Shown here piece after piece: positions 15,880-24,206 of a stretch of 64,000 nucleotides of DNA. Position 1 is the first letter of the stretch. Each line of letters starts with the position of its first letter. The position numbers were made by a program, and so were the translations under genes. The notes under the pieces are model-generated. The model was not told the origin of the DNA, ran no database searches, and saw only the letters and a list, made by a program, of their open reading frames with translations. The DNA is from an uncultured Bacteroidales bacterium (GTDB taxonomy: Bacteria > Bacteroidota > Bacteroidia > Bacteroidales > Muribaculaceae), in assembly GCA_902792895.1 (NCBI GenBank), contig CADBBK010000025.1, forward strand, positions 1-64,000. The letters run 5' to 3'.

Positions 15880-17469
15880 ATGAAACAGTTCAAGAATATT
15901 TTCAGCCTATTGATGCTGTGTTGCTTTATGGTCGCTTTATCGGCATGCAGCGAGGAGAAGTTCGGCCCCGACCCTTCTAAGGACTGGGACAACACCGCAT
16001 TCTTTAACTCGGTGGACGAGGCTGGTTTCCAGACCTACTACAACCCGGGTATTGGCCGTTGTGGTGACCCGATGCCTTTCTATGACGCTAAGGCTGGACA
16101 CTTCAAGGTGCTCTACCTGCAGGAGTTTGATAACAATGCCGCATTCAACTATCACCCCTTCTGGGGCGTGTCGACGGTTGATGGCGCTAACTATCAGTCT
16201 CTGGGCGAGGTACTGCCCACAGGCACCTCTCCCGACGAGCAGGATGCTGCCCTGGGTACAGGTTGCTGTATCTATAATGAGAAGGACGGTTTGTACTACA
16301 TCTATTACACGGGACATGACCGCTATGGCCGTGAGGCCGTGATGAGGGCCACCTCGGCCGACTTCGAGAACTGGTCCAAGGACGCCCTGTGGATGATCAA
16401 GGGCTCGGCCTATGGCTACTCGGACAATGACTTCCGCGATCCGCAGATCTTCGTAGCCGACGACGGCCTGTATCACATGGTCATCTCCAGCAACCTGAAG
16501 TTTGCCGAGTTCAAGTCCAGCGACTTGAAGACGTGGGAGCACGTCGGCAACTTCCCCATGATCTGGGACCGCATGTGTGAGTGCCCCGACATCTTCAAGA
16601 TGGGCAATTACTGGTATCTCGTGTACAGCGAGGGCTATCGTGCCTCGTGGAGCCGCAAGGTGAAGTACATGATGGCGCCCACTTGGGAGGCTCTGAAGGC
16701 CTGCTTCAACGATCCCGGTGCCAACTGGCCCCGCGACGGTCATGAGGGTGTGCTCGACACGCGCGCTTTCTATGCCGCCAAGACGGCTAGCAACGGCCAG
16801 GACCGCTACATCTGGGGTTGGTGCCCCTACCGTACGGGTAACACCATCCATGACAAGAATGTCAACGTAGGTGCCGGTGGCGAGCCCAACTGGTCGGGTG
16901 CGCTGGTATGCCACAAGGTTATCCAGCATGCCGACGGTACGCTGACCTTAGGCGAAGTGCCCGCAATTGCTGCTAAGTTCAACAACGAGCAGAACGTCAA
17001 GGTGATGGCCAGCAGTGGTGCCCAGATGAGCGGTGTCAATGGCAAGCTCTCGGGTGACGATGCCTTTGTGCTGTACAACCGCCTGGGAACCTCCAACCAC
17101 ATCTCGTTCACGGTGACCACGTCCAACAACTGGGACCGCTTCGGCATCTCGCTGGTGCGCGGCACCGACAGCGACCGTTATTACACCATGATGGTCAACC
17201 CCGAGGATGAGAACCACCGCAAGGTGAACTTCGAGCAGGAGGGTAGTGCCGGTAAGGGCTTTATCGAGGGCATCGACGGCTATTGGTTCGAGCGTCCCGC
17301 CGACAACGTTTATCACATCAACATCTACACCGACAACTCGGTGATGGTGATGTACATCAACGATGTCTGCTGCTACACCAACCGCATCTATGGTATCCAG
17401 AAGAATTGCTGGAGTATCAACAATTATGGTGGCAACATCACCATTTCGGATCTGAAAGTGTTCCAGTAA
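15880..17469 (+). CDS. GH32 fructanase, surface lipoprotein with variant nucleophile block
   Basis: The 529-aa protein starts eight bases after the DUF4960 gene. A lipobox (LSAC, Cys23) suggests a surface lipoprotein. The five-bladed GH32 propeller covers about 40-350. Catalytic blocks: Asp63 in GDPMPFYD, in the place of the usual WMNDPNG; Arg186-Asp187-Pro in FRDPQIF; and Glu234 in CECPDIF. The C-terminal beta-sandwich (about 370-529, DUF4975-like) includes NRLGTSNHISFTV.. WFERPADNVYHINIYTDNSVMVMYIND. It probably cuts fructan at the surface before SusC/D import. The nucleophile Asp is kept but its neighbours differ from classical invertases, so endo/exo mode and linkage preference are open. 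Confidence 0.85.
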   Translation: MKQFKNIFSLLMLCCFMVALSACSEEKFGPDPSKDWDNTAFFNSVDEAGFQTYYNPGIGRCGDPMPFYDAKAGHFKVLYLQEFDNNAAFNYHPFWGVSTVDGANYQSLGEVLPTGTSPDEQDAALGTGCCIYNEKDGLYYIYYTGHDRYGREAVMRATSADFENWSKDALWMIKGSAYGYSDNDFRDPQIFVADDGLYHMVISSNLKFAEFKSSDLKTWEHVGNFPMIWDRMCECPDIFKMGNYWYLVYSEGYRASWSRKVKYMMAPTWEALKACFNDPGANWPRDGHEGVLDTRAFYAAKTASNGQDRYIWGWCPYRTGNTIHDKNVNVGAGGEPNWSGALVCHKVIQHADGTLTLGEVPAIAAKFNNEQNVKVMASSGAQMSGVNGKLSGDDAFVLYNRLGTSNHISFTVTTSNNWDRFGISLVRGTDSDRYYTMMVNPEDENHRKVNFEQEGSAGKGFIEGIDGYWFERPADNVYHINIYTDNSVMVMYINDVCCYTNRIYGIQKNCWSINNYGGNITISDLKVFQ

Positions 17470-17488
17470 ACGGTAAACTGCCTTTGCT

Positions 17489-19153
17489 ATGATGAACAGA
17501 TGTTTAACTATTCTGGCGGCAGTGCTCGTGGCCTTCTCGGCCACGGCACTGGCCCCCCAGATGTTGAGCGAAAACCACGCCATGCTGCGGGTTGACGCTA
17601 CGGGCAAGTACCTGTTGCTGCCCGTGCAAGAGAAGGAGGAGAACGCCTATGTGCGCGTTATCGTGAACAACGAGCAGGTGCAGACGCTCAATGTGCGCTT
17701 TGCAGTGGACAAGGTGGACTACTATGTGCCACTGGATATCCAGCGCTTCGGTAACAAGAAGGTGCTGGTGGACATCTCTTTCCATGGCGACCGCCGCACC
17801 ACTGGTGCCGTGAAGGACTTTGTCTGCTGGCGTGAGATGCGGGTGACCGACACGTTTGATGCGGCCAACCGTGAGCATTTCCGTCCCGCCTACCATCACA
17901 CCCCCGCCTATGGCTGGATGAACGACCCCAACGGTATGTTCTACAAGGATGGTGTGTGGCATCTGTATTATCAGTTCAACCCCTACGGTTCGCAGTGGGA
18001 AAACATGACGTGGGGTCACTCAACCTCGACCGACCTGATCCACTGGACGCCCCAACCCATCGCCATCGAGCCTGATGCGCTGGGAACCATCTTCTCGGGC
18101 TCCTGTGTGACCGACGGCAACGACGTGGTGGCCATCTACACCAGCGCTGGACAGAACCAGACCCAGTCGATTGCTGTTTCGCACGACAACGGCCTGACGT
18201 TCGACAAGTATGAGGGCAACCCCGTGTTGACGAGCGACGTGCCCGACTTCCGCGACCCGAACCCCTTCTGGAACAGCGATATCAATGCGTGGAACATGAT
18301 TCTCGCCGCTGGTCAGGAGATGAACATCTACAGTTCCAAGGACCTGAAGACCTGGAAGTATGAGAGTTCCTTCGGCAAGGAGTACGGTAACCACGGTGGT
18401 GTGTGGGAGTGCCCCGACCTGATGAAGATCGATGGCAAGTGGGTGCTGCTGTGCAACATCAATCCCGGTGGTTCCTTCGGCGGCTCGGCAACGCAGTACT
18501 TCGTGGGCGATTTTGACGGCCACAAGTTCACTTGTGAGTCGATGCCCAAGGTCACCAAGTGGATGGACTACGGCAAGGACCACTATGCCACGGTATCGTT
18601 TTATAACGCGCCCGCTGGCCGCCATGTGGTGATTGCGTGGATGTCTAACTGGCAGTATGCCAACCAGGTGCCCACCCGCCAGTTCCGCAGCGCCAACTCG
18701 ATTCCCCGCGACCTGGGTCTGTTCACCGACGGTGAGGAGTCCTATGTCAGTGTGAAACCTTCACCCGAAATGCTCGCTGCACGCGGTGCCAAGGTGAAGA
18801 AGCCGACCGAGACCTGCGAAATCGTTGTGGATGTGAAAAACTCGATGGAATTGACGCTCTCCAATGCCAATGGCGAGCAGGTGGTGATGACCTATGATGC
18901 CGCCAAGCAGACCTTTGCAATGGACCGCACCGCCAGTGGTGATGTCAGCTTCAGCGAGGCCTTCCCCGTCACGACTGTTGCTCCCACCCATGGTGCAATC
19001 AAGCAGCTGCGCATCTTCGTTGACCGTTGCAGCATCGAGGCCTTTGATGCCGACGGCAAGATGGCGATGACCAACCTCGTGTTCCCCACCACGCCCTACA
19101 CCAACCTCAAGGTCAAGGGCGGCAAGGCCACGATCTACCAGATTAGCTATTAG
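17489..19153 (+). CDS. GH32 exo-fructosidase (periplasmic) with N-terminal DUF4980 domain
   Basis: The 554-aa protein has a signal peptide (about 1-21, no lipobox), so it is periplasmic. Residues about 25-125 form a DUF4980-like beta domain. The GH32 propeller has all classical motifs: WMNDPNG with nucleophile Asp146, FRDP with Asp256, and WECPDL with acid/base Glu307. The C-terminal GH32 sandwich (about 440-554) ends with LRIFVDRCSIEAFDADGKMAMTNLVFP. This is the usual form of Bacteroidales exo-acting beta-fructosidases that release fructose from oligosaccharides after import. It lies 19 bp after the first GH32 gene in the same operon. Confidence 0.92.
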   Translation: MMNRCLTILAAVLVAFSATALAPQMLSENHAMLRVDATGKYLLLPVQEKEENAYVRVIVNNEQVQTLNVRFAVDKVDYYVPLDIQRFGNKKVLVDISFHGDRRTTGAVKDFVCWREMRVTDTFDAANREHFRPAYHHTPAYGWMNDPNGMFYKDGVWHLYYQFNPYGSQWENMTWGHSTSTDLIHWTPQPIAIEPDALGTIFSGSCVTDGNDVVAIYTSAGQNQTQSIAVSHDNGLTFDKYEGNPVLTSDVPDFRDPNPFWNSDINAWNMILAAGQEMNIYSSKDLKTWKYESSFGKEYGNHGGVWECPDLMKIDGKWVLLCNINPGGSFGGSATQYFVGDFDGHKFTCESMPKVTKWMDYGKDHYATVSFYNAPAGRHVVIAWMSNWQYANQVPTRQFRSANSIPRDLGLFTDGEESYVSVKPSPEMLAARGAKVKKPTETCEIVVDVKNSMELTLSNANGEQVVMTYDAAKQTFAMDRTASGDVSFSEAFPVTTVAPTHGAIKQLRIFVDRCSIEAFDADGKMAMTNLVFPTTPYTNLKVKGGKATIYQISY

Positions 19154-19210
19154 CCTTTAGCTATTAGCTTTTAGCTTAAAACTAAAAACTTACAACTTAA
19201 AACTAAATAA
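19144..19210 (+). repeat. short tandem TAGCTATTAGCTTTTAGCT / AACTTAAAACTAA repeats
   Basis: After the GH32 stop the sequence repeats ATTAGC- and TTTAGCT-type words and then AACTAAAAACTTACAACTTA. Related words recur at 20372-20395 and TAGCTATTAGCT at 37688-37720. These are low-complexity intergenic repeats inside an operon, with no clear role. Confidence 0.4.
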
Positions 19211-19212
19211 CA

Positions 19213-20382
19213 ATGGCAAAGACTAATAAAATCGCGATCATCTCGGTCATGCTGTGCTTCTTCTGCATGGGCTTTGTTGACCTCGTGGGTATCGCCTCCA
19301 ACTATGTGAAAGCAGACCTCCAGCTCTCGGACACGGTGGCCAACACCTTACCCTCGCTGGTATTCTTCTGGTTCCTCATCTTCAGTGTTCCCACGGGCAT
19401 GCTGATGAACAAGATCGGCCGCAAAAAGACTGTGTTGCTCTCGTTAGTAGTGACCATTCTTTCGCTGTTTATTCCGCTGTTCGGCAACAGTTTCCCTGTG
19501 ATGCTCGTCGCCTTCTCGCTGCTGGGCATCGGTAATGCACTGATGCAGACCTCGCTCAACCCGCTGGTATCGACCGTGATGGGTGGTGGCAATCTGGCAT
19601 CGACGCTCACCTTCGGCCAGTTCATCAAGGCCATCGCTTCGTTCATCGCGCCTTATTTGGCAATGTGGGGAGCGACCGCGGTGATTCCCAGCCTGGGTCT
19701 TGACTGGCGTGTGTTGTTCGCGATCTTCTTTGTAGTGGGTACCTTCTCAACAGTTCTGCTAGCAGTTACACCCATCCATGAAGAGAAAATTGAGGGCGAG
19801 CCTTCGACCTTCGTGGAGTGCTTCAAGCTCTTGGGCACGCCCATCGTGCTGCTCTCGTTCCTGGGCATCATGTGCCATGTGGGCATCGACGTGGGTACCA
19901 ACACCACCGCTCCCAAGATCCTCATGGAGCGTCTGGGCATGACCTTGGACGACGCAGCATTTGCTGCCTCGCTCTACTTCATCTTCCGTACCATCGGTTG
20001 CTTGACCGGTTCGTTCTTCCTGCGCGTACTCAAGATGAGAACGTTCTTCATCATCAGCGTCATCATGATGGCCCTGTCGATGTGCGGCATGTTCTTCGGT
20101 CAGGAGAAGTGGATTCTGTACACCGCAATCGCCCTCGTGGGCTATGGTAACTCCAACATCTTCTCGATGTGCTTTGCTACGGCTCTTGAGTCGATGCCCA
20201 AGAAGCAGAACGAGGTGTCCGGCCTGATGATCATGGGTCTGTTCGGCGGCACCATCTTCCCGCTGCTCATGGGCTTCGCAAGCGATGCTGTGGGCCAGGC
20301 AGGCGCTGTGGCAGTGATGGCCGTCGGTGTCATCTATCTATTCACCTACATCAAGCAACTCAAAACTGCAACTCAAAACTAA
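19213..20382 (+). CDS. MFS sugar transporter (fructose uptake)
   Basis: The 389-aa inner-membrane protein has about twelve hydrophobic helices and the FucP/GluP-like MFS layout (PTGMLMNKIGRKKTVLL after helix 2, GIGNALMQTSLNPLVS in the N-half, GFASDAVGQAGAVAVMA near the end). It stands between the periplasmic exo-fructosidase and the fructokinase, the position of BT1758 in the levan locus, so it most probably carries fructose into the cytoplasm. The leader upstream holds only short repeats. Specificity is inferred from context. Confidence 0.88.
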   Translation: MAKTNKIAIISVMLCFFCMGFVDLVGIASNYVKADLQLSDTVANTLPSLVFFWFLIFSVPTGMLMNKIGRKKTVLLSLVVTILSLFIPLFGNSFPVMLVAFSLLGIGNALMQTSLNPLVSTVMGGGNLASTLTFGQFIKAIASFIAPYLAMWGATAVIPSLGLDWRVLFAIFFVVGTFSTVLLAVTPIHEEKIEGEPSTFVECFKLLGTPIVLLSFLGIMCHVGIDVGTNTTAPKILMERLGMTLDDAAFAASLYFIFRTIGCLTGSFFLRVLKMRTFFIISVIMMALSMCGMFFGQEKWILYTAIALVGYGNSNIFSMCFATALESMPKKQNEVSGLMIMGLFGGTIFPLLMGFASDAVGQAGAVAVMAVGVIYLFTYIKQLKTATQN

Positions 20383-20387
20383 CAACT

Positions 20388-20470
20388 TAAAACTACGAAT
20401 TGCACGAATTTAACTAATTGAATCATTGGTCTAGATTGCTCAGATAATTAGTATAATTAGCGTAATTAGT
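20388..20470 (+). repeat. intergenic repeat, AATTAGCGTAATTAGT type
   Basis: This copy of the AACTACGAATTRCACGAATT element (compare 8992-9018) is followed by AATTAGTATAATTAGCGTAA then TTAGTAG. It fills the gap between transporter and fructokinase. No promoter box is evident. Confidence 0.5.
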
Positions 20471-20494
20471 AGTTTGAAAACTTTAAACTATAAA

Positions 20495-21385
20495 ATGGAC
20501 AAACGTTATGTAGTGGGCCTGGGCGAGGCCCTGTGGGACGTCCTCCCCGAAGGTAAGAAACTCGGCGGTGCCCCCGCCAACTTCGCCTATCATGCCGGGC
20601 AGTTCCTGGGTAGTGACAACTCCATCGCCATCAGTGCACTGGGCGAGGACAAACTCGCCGAGGAGACCATCGAGGCCCTCGAGGAGCATGGCCTCAAGTA
20701 CCTCATGCCGCGTGTGCCTTATCCCACCGGCACCGTGCAGGTGACGCTCAACGAGGAGGGAATCCCCACCTATGACATCAAGGAGAACGTGGCTTGGGAT
20801 AACATCCCCTTCACGCCCGAGATTGAGGAGATTGCCGCCAACTGCCGCGCCGTGTGCTACGGTTCGCTGGCACAGCGCAACGTCGTGTCGCGCGAGAACA
20901 TCCACCGTTTCCTCGACGCTACCCCCGACGACTGCATGAAGATCTTTGACATCAACCTGCGTCAGCAGTTCTACAACAAGGAAATCATTCAGCAGTCGAT
21001 GCGCCGTTGCAACGTCCTCAAGATCAACGACGAGGAGTTGGTGACCATCGGACGCATGTTCGGCTATCCCGGCCTGGATATCGAGAACAAGTGCTGGTTG
21101 ATTCTCGGCAAGTATGACCTCGACATGCTCGTGCTCACTTGCGGTACCAACGGCTCATACGTCTTCACCCGCGGACAGATGTCGTTCCAGGAGACCCCCA
21201 AGGTCGAAGTGGCCGACACCGTCGGTGCCGGTGACTCGTTCACAGGCTCCTTCTGCGCCGCCATCCTCAACGGCAAGCCTGTCCCCGAGGCTCACGAGTT
21301 GGCCGTCAAAGTAAGTGCCTTCGTCTGCACCCAGAACGGTGCTATGCCCACCTTGCCCCCTGACCTGCTCGCCGCCGCGCAGTAA
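20495..21385 (+). CDS. fructokinase (PfkB family)
   Basis: The 296-aa carbohydrate kinase starts at ATG 20495 (MDKRYVVGLGEALWDVLP); a TTG at 20474 gives an implausible extension. PfkB features are present: the GGAPANFAYHAGQF sugar-binding segment near residue 25 and the second signature DTVGAGDSFTGSF with catalytic Asp near residue 250. It phosphorylates fructose from the transporter, probably to fructose-6-phosphate, linking the locus to glycolysis. It is the last gene of the unit, closed by a terminator at 21412-21454. Ribokinase-type alternatives are less likely given the context. Confidence 0.9.
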   Translation: MDKRYVVGLGEALWDVLPEGKKLGGAPANFAYHAGQFLGSDNSIAISALGEDKLAEETIEALEEHGLKYLMPRVPYPTGTVQVTLNEEGIPTYDIKENVAWDNIPFTPEIEEIAANCRAVCYGSLAQRNVVSRENIHRFLDATPDDCMKIFDINLRQQFYNKEIIQQSMRRCNVLKINDEELVTIGRMFGYPGLDIENKCWLILGKYDLDMLVLTCGTNGSYVFTRGQMSFQETPKVEVADTVGAGDSFTGSFCAAILNGKPVPEAHELAVKVSAFVCTQNGAMPTLPPDLLAAAQ

Positions 21386-21411
21386 AGCAGATACCTGCTC
21401 AACACTATTCA

Positions 21412-21454
21412 GGGCCCGACTGGAATCTCCCCACTCCAGCCGGGCCCGTTTTTA
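21412..21454 (+). terminator. rho-independent terminator of the fructan operon
   Basis: GGGCCCGACTGGA (21412-21424) pairs with TCCAGCCGGGCCC (21435-21447) with one mismatch, followed by GTTTTTA. Confidence 0.85.
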
Positions 21455-21520
21455 CCCCTCCATCCCCTGTCTGTGATTGGCTTTTTGCTGAAGGGGTGTG
21501 GAGGTGTCAGTATTTTTTGT

Positions 21521-21528
21521 TAACTTTG
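21521..21528 (+). promoter_or_regulatory. -7 box upstream of the 66-aa gene
   Basis: TAACTTTG matches TAnnTTTG and would give a leader of about 100 nt before the ATG at 21634. Confidence 0.5.
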
Positions 21529-21633
21529 CATCGCAGTAACAATGGCGGTGGCGGTTTTTGCTGTCATCCGAATATGTGAGAACACAGGTCTGTTGCTTAA
21601 CGGACACTTCAAACCTCTAATGGTGTAAGGAAT

Positions 21634-21834
21634 ATGACTATCATAGTGAATCGTACCAAAATCAGAATTTTCAGTGGTGCCAAGGTGGGTGACGCGGTGC
21701 TCCGTTGGGCTGTGCGCAACAGATTGGATATTAGCGAAGTGTCTTCACTGCAGGTGACTGACAAATGGGGGCATAAACTGGATCACGCAGCCCCCTTGAG
21801 TGAGAATCAGATAATAAAAATCATCAATCAGTGA
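21634..21834 (+). CDS. 66-aa protein with ubiquitin-like (beta-grasp) pattern
   Basis: The short protein reads MTIIVNRTKIRIFSGAKVGDAVLRWAVRN.., then VTDKWGHKLDHAAPLSENQIIKI. The order beta-beta (TIIVNR, IRIFSG), helix (VGDAVLRWAVRN), strand (LQVTDKWGHKL), then polar turn and strand (NQIIKII) resembles ThiS/MoaD-type beta-grasp folds. The C-terminal Gly-Gly needed for conjugation or sulfur transfer is missing (ends IINQ). It lies four bases before the nucleotidase gene and is surely co-transcribed with it. Function unknown; the fold is inferred from pattern only. Confidence 0.65.
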   Translation: MTIIVNRTKIRIFSGAKVGDAVLRWAVRNRLDISEVSSLQVTDKWGHKLDHAAPLSENQIIKIINQ

Positions 21835-21838
21835 TATT

Positions 21839-23266
21839 ATGAAAAAGTTACTACTTTCCATCGCGTTTTTAGTATCGGTCTCGATTTGCGGCGTTGCCCA
21901 TGGTGAGACTGTGAGGATTTTGTCAACCAACGACATGCACTCGGCCATTGAGAAGATGCCTCAGCTGGCAGCTATCGTTGACAGCCTGCGGGCCATCGAC
22001 CCGTTCATGCTGGTGCTCTCGGCCGGTGACAATCGCACGGGTAACCCCTACAATGACCTGTACGAGCCCGTTTCCTATCCCATGGTGTCGCTGATGAACC
22101 TGATCGGCTTTGATGCGTCGGGCCTGGGCAACCATGAGTATGACTCCAAGGTCAAAGGCCTGGCCAAGGTCATCTCGCTGTCCAATTTCCCCTATCTGGC
22201 CGCCAACATCACTTGCCCGCCCGAGAGCGGAATCCAGGTGCGCCCCTACATGGTGTTTGATGTCAAGGGCCTCAAGGTGGGCGTGCTCGGCATCACCCAG
22301 GTGGGCACGCTGGGCATCCCCGACACCAGCCCCGAGAACGTGGTGGGCCTGTCGTTCCAGCAGCCCGAGGAAATTATCCCGCAATATCGATGGCTCACTG
22401 AGCAGTGCGACGTCAATGTGCTGATGACGCATGTGGGCTATGAGGTCGACCTGGAACTGGCCAAGAAGTATCCCTACTATGACCTGATCGTGAGCAGCCA
22501 TAGCCACACGCAGCTCGAGGGTGGGGAAGTCCACGATGGCGTGCTGATCACCCAGAACGGATATCAGATTCCCCGTGTGACCCTCACGACGCTGGAGGTC
22601 GAGGGCGGCAAGGTAGTGAGCAAAAAGGCCGAGAACATCTTTCTGGACAAGTTCACGAGCCGCAGCGAGGCCGCCGATGCGCTGCTCAAGCACTTCATGA
22701 GCAGCCCCGATCTGGAACGCGTGGTGGCCCAGATGCTGACCGATATCCACGGCTATGATGCACTGGGCGTGATGATGTGCGATGCCTGGAAAGATGAGTG
22801 TGACTGTGAGATAGCCGTGGAGAACTATGGCGGCGTGCGCTATGACTTCTTCCCGGCAGGTCCCATCACGGTGAAATCTATCCTCAACCTGGACCCCTTC
22901 CTGAACAGTCCTGTAGTGATGACGTTGACCGGCAAGGAGCTCAAAGACATGCTCATGGCATGCTATGTGGCCGACCGCAACCGCTTCCCCATCACCAGCG
23001 GATGCACTGCCGCGGTGACCTATACCGACTCCACCAAGACGGCCATCAAGAAGCTGGAGCTTTTCGGCGCCAATGGCAAGAAACTGGACATGAAGCGCAA
23101 ATACCGCGTGGTGACCAACAACTATGTGGCATCGATAGCCGACTCCCCCCGTCAGGACCAGGGCGTGCGTGGTGCCGACACCACCAGCGACCTGATCATG
23201 CACTGGCTCGAGAAGAAGGGGGCAGTTGACTATCAAGGCCGTTCCAGCTTCACCGAGAAGTGGTAA
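21839..23266 (+). CDS. periplasmic metallophosphatase / 5'-nucleotidase family
   Basis: The 475-aa protein has a signal peptide (1-22, ..CGVAHG). Its N-terminal calcineurin-like domain carries the metal ligands STNDMHSA, SAGDNRTGN, GLGNHEYD and SSHSHTQLEGG. The C-terminal 5'-nucleotidase domain (about 300-475) has IAVENYGGVRYDFFPAGPITV and RKYRVVTNNYVA. The family (UshA/YfkN type) hydrolyses nucleotides or related phosphate esters in the periplasm. The first ligand motif has Asn-Asp-Met-His where many members have Asn-Asp-x-His, so the site is complete. It forms a two-gene unit with the 66-aa protein. Confidence 0.9.
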   Translation: MKKLLLSIAFLVSVSICGVAHGETVRILSTNDMHSAIEKMPQLAAIVDSLRAIDPFMLVLSAGDNRTGNPYNDLYEPVSYPMVSLMNLIGFDASGLGNHEYDSKVKGLAKVISLSNFPYLAANITCPPESGIQVRPYMVFDVKGLKVGVLGITQVGTLGIPDTSPENVVGLSFQQPEEIIPQYRWLTEQCDVNVLMTHVGYEVDLELAKKYPYYDLIVSSHSHTQLEGGEVHDGVLITQNGYQIPRVTLTTLEVEGGKVVSKKAENIFLDKFTSRSEAADALLKHFMSSPDLERVVAQMLTDIHGYDALGVMMCDAWKDECDCEIAVENYGGVRYDFFPAGPITVKSILNLDPFLNSPVVMTLTGKELKDMLMACYVADRNRFPITSGCTAAVTYTDSTKTAIKKLELFGANGKKLDMKRKYRVVTNNYVASIADSPRQDQGVRGADTTSDLIMHWLEKKGAVDYQGRSSFTEKW

Positions 23267-23483
23267 ACATCCCCATCAGGAAGATATTAAACGATTACTC
23301 AAGGCGCTGTGTGTTAAATGCATTCAGTGCCTTGTCAATTGTACTGGCTGGAGCCTTGAGCTTTAGCTTTGCCATCGATGCAAATGACGTTGGATGGAAT
23401 TTTTTCCTGTAGACGGAAGCCCGATTGGCTGGAAATAGATAATTCATCCTAACATATGTACCTTATATTATATAATAAAGCAA

Positions 23484-23510
23484 GGGGACGCTTCAGCCCG
23501 AAGCGCCCCC
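23484..23510 (-). terminator. terminator of the rubrerythrin gene
   Basis: GGGGACGCTTC (23484-23494) pairs with GAAGCGCCCC (23500-23509) apart from one bulge. On the minus strand it is followed by CTTGCTTTATT. It lies 30 bp past the rubrerythrin stop. Confidence 0.65.
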
Positions 23511-23539
23511 CTCGTTGTGTGGTTGGTAGGTTGCGAGAA

Positions 23540-24082
23540 TCAATAGTTCTCGGCCTTGATCTGGAAGTAGGCCTGCGGATGGTTGCACACGGGGCACATC
23601 TCGGGAGCCTTCTTGCCGATGACCACATGGCCGCAGTTACTGCACTGCCAGATGGTGTCACCGTCGCGCGAGAAGACGATGCCCTCCTTGATGTTGTTCA
23701 ACAGCTTGAGGTAGCGCTCCTCGTGCAGCTTCTCGATGGCGGCAACGCCTTCCATCTGCTCGGCGATCTCGATAAAGCCCTCCTCGCGGGCTTCCTCGGC
23801 CATGCGCTTGTACATGTCGGTCCACTCGAAGTTCTCACCGGCGGCGGCATCCTCCAGGTTCTCGATGGTGCCCTTCACGGCACCGCCCTGCAGATGCTTG
23901 AACCACAGCTTGGCGTGCTCCTTCTCCTGGTTGGCAGTCTCCTCAAAGATGGCGGCAATCTGTACATAGCCGTCCTTCTTGGCCTTGGAGGCGTAGTAGG
24001 TGTACTTGTTACGGGCCTGTGACTCGCCAGCAAAGGCTTCCATCAGGTTCTTCTCGGTCTTGGTTCCTTTCAACTCTTTCAT
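23540..24082 (-). CDS. rbr: rubrerythrin
   Basis: The 180-aa protein joins a ferritin-like four-helix di-iron domain (Glu/His ligands in [47 protein letters not shown]) to a C-terminal rubredoxin domain (CSNC near 147 and CPVC near 163). It reduces hydrogen peroxide with electrons from NADH-dependent donors and protects anaerobes from oxidative stress. A -7 box is at 24128-24135 and a terminator at 23484-23510, so it is a single-gene unit. Length and motifs are normal. Confidence 0.97.
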   Translation of the reverse strand: MKELKGTKTEKNLMEAFAGESQARNKYTYYASKAKKDGYVQIAAIFEETANQEKEHAKLWFKHLQGGAVKGTIENLEDAAAGENFEWTDMYKRMAEEAREEGFIEIAEQMEGVAAIEKLHEERYLKLLNNIKEGIVFSRDGDTIWQCSNCGHVVIGKKAPEMCPVCNHPQAYFQIKAENY

Positions 24083-24127
24083 TGTAATCGTAATCGTTTA
24101 GTTATTAATTGATGTCATTATTTCCCG

Positions 24128-24135
24128 CAAAGATA
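24128..24135 (-). promoter_or_regulatory. -7 box of the rubrerythrin promoter
   Basis: TATCTTTG on the minus strand, 46 bp upstream of the ATG. Confidence 0.55.
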
Positions 24136-24206
24136 GTGCTTTTTTTAAGCCTATCCTACAAGAGGCATCACTTTTTCATGTTCTCCCCGCTATTTACCGA
24201 TATGGG

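Noticed and set aside
23290-23412. Short frame with signal-peptide-like sequence (NAFSALSIVLAGALSFSFA)
   Set aside because: No ATG at a fitting place and it stops after about 40 codons; perhaps a lost gene start, but not enough to annotate.
23540-24082. Plus-strand 188-codon frame opposite rubrerythrin
   Set aside because: Rubrerythrin on the minus strand has all iron ligands; the plus frame has none and is a shadow.
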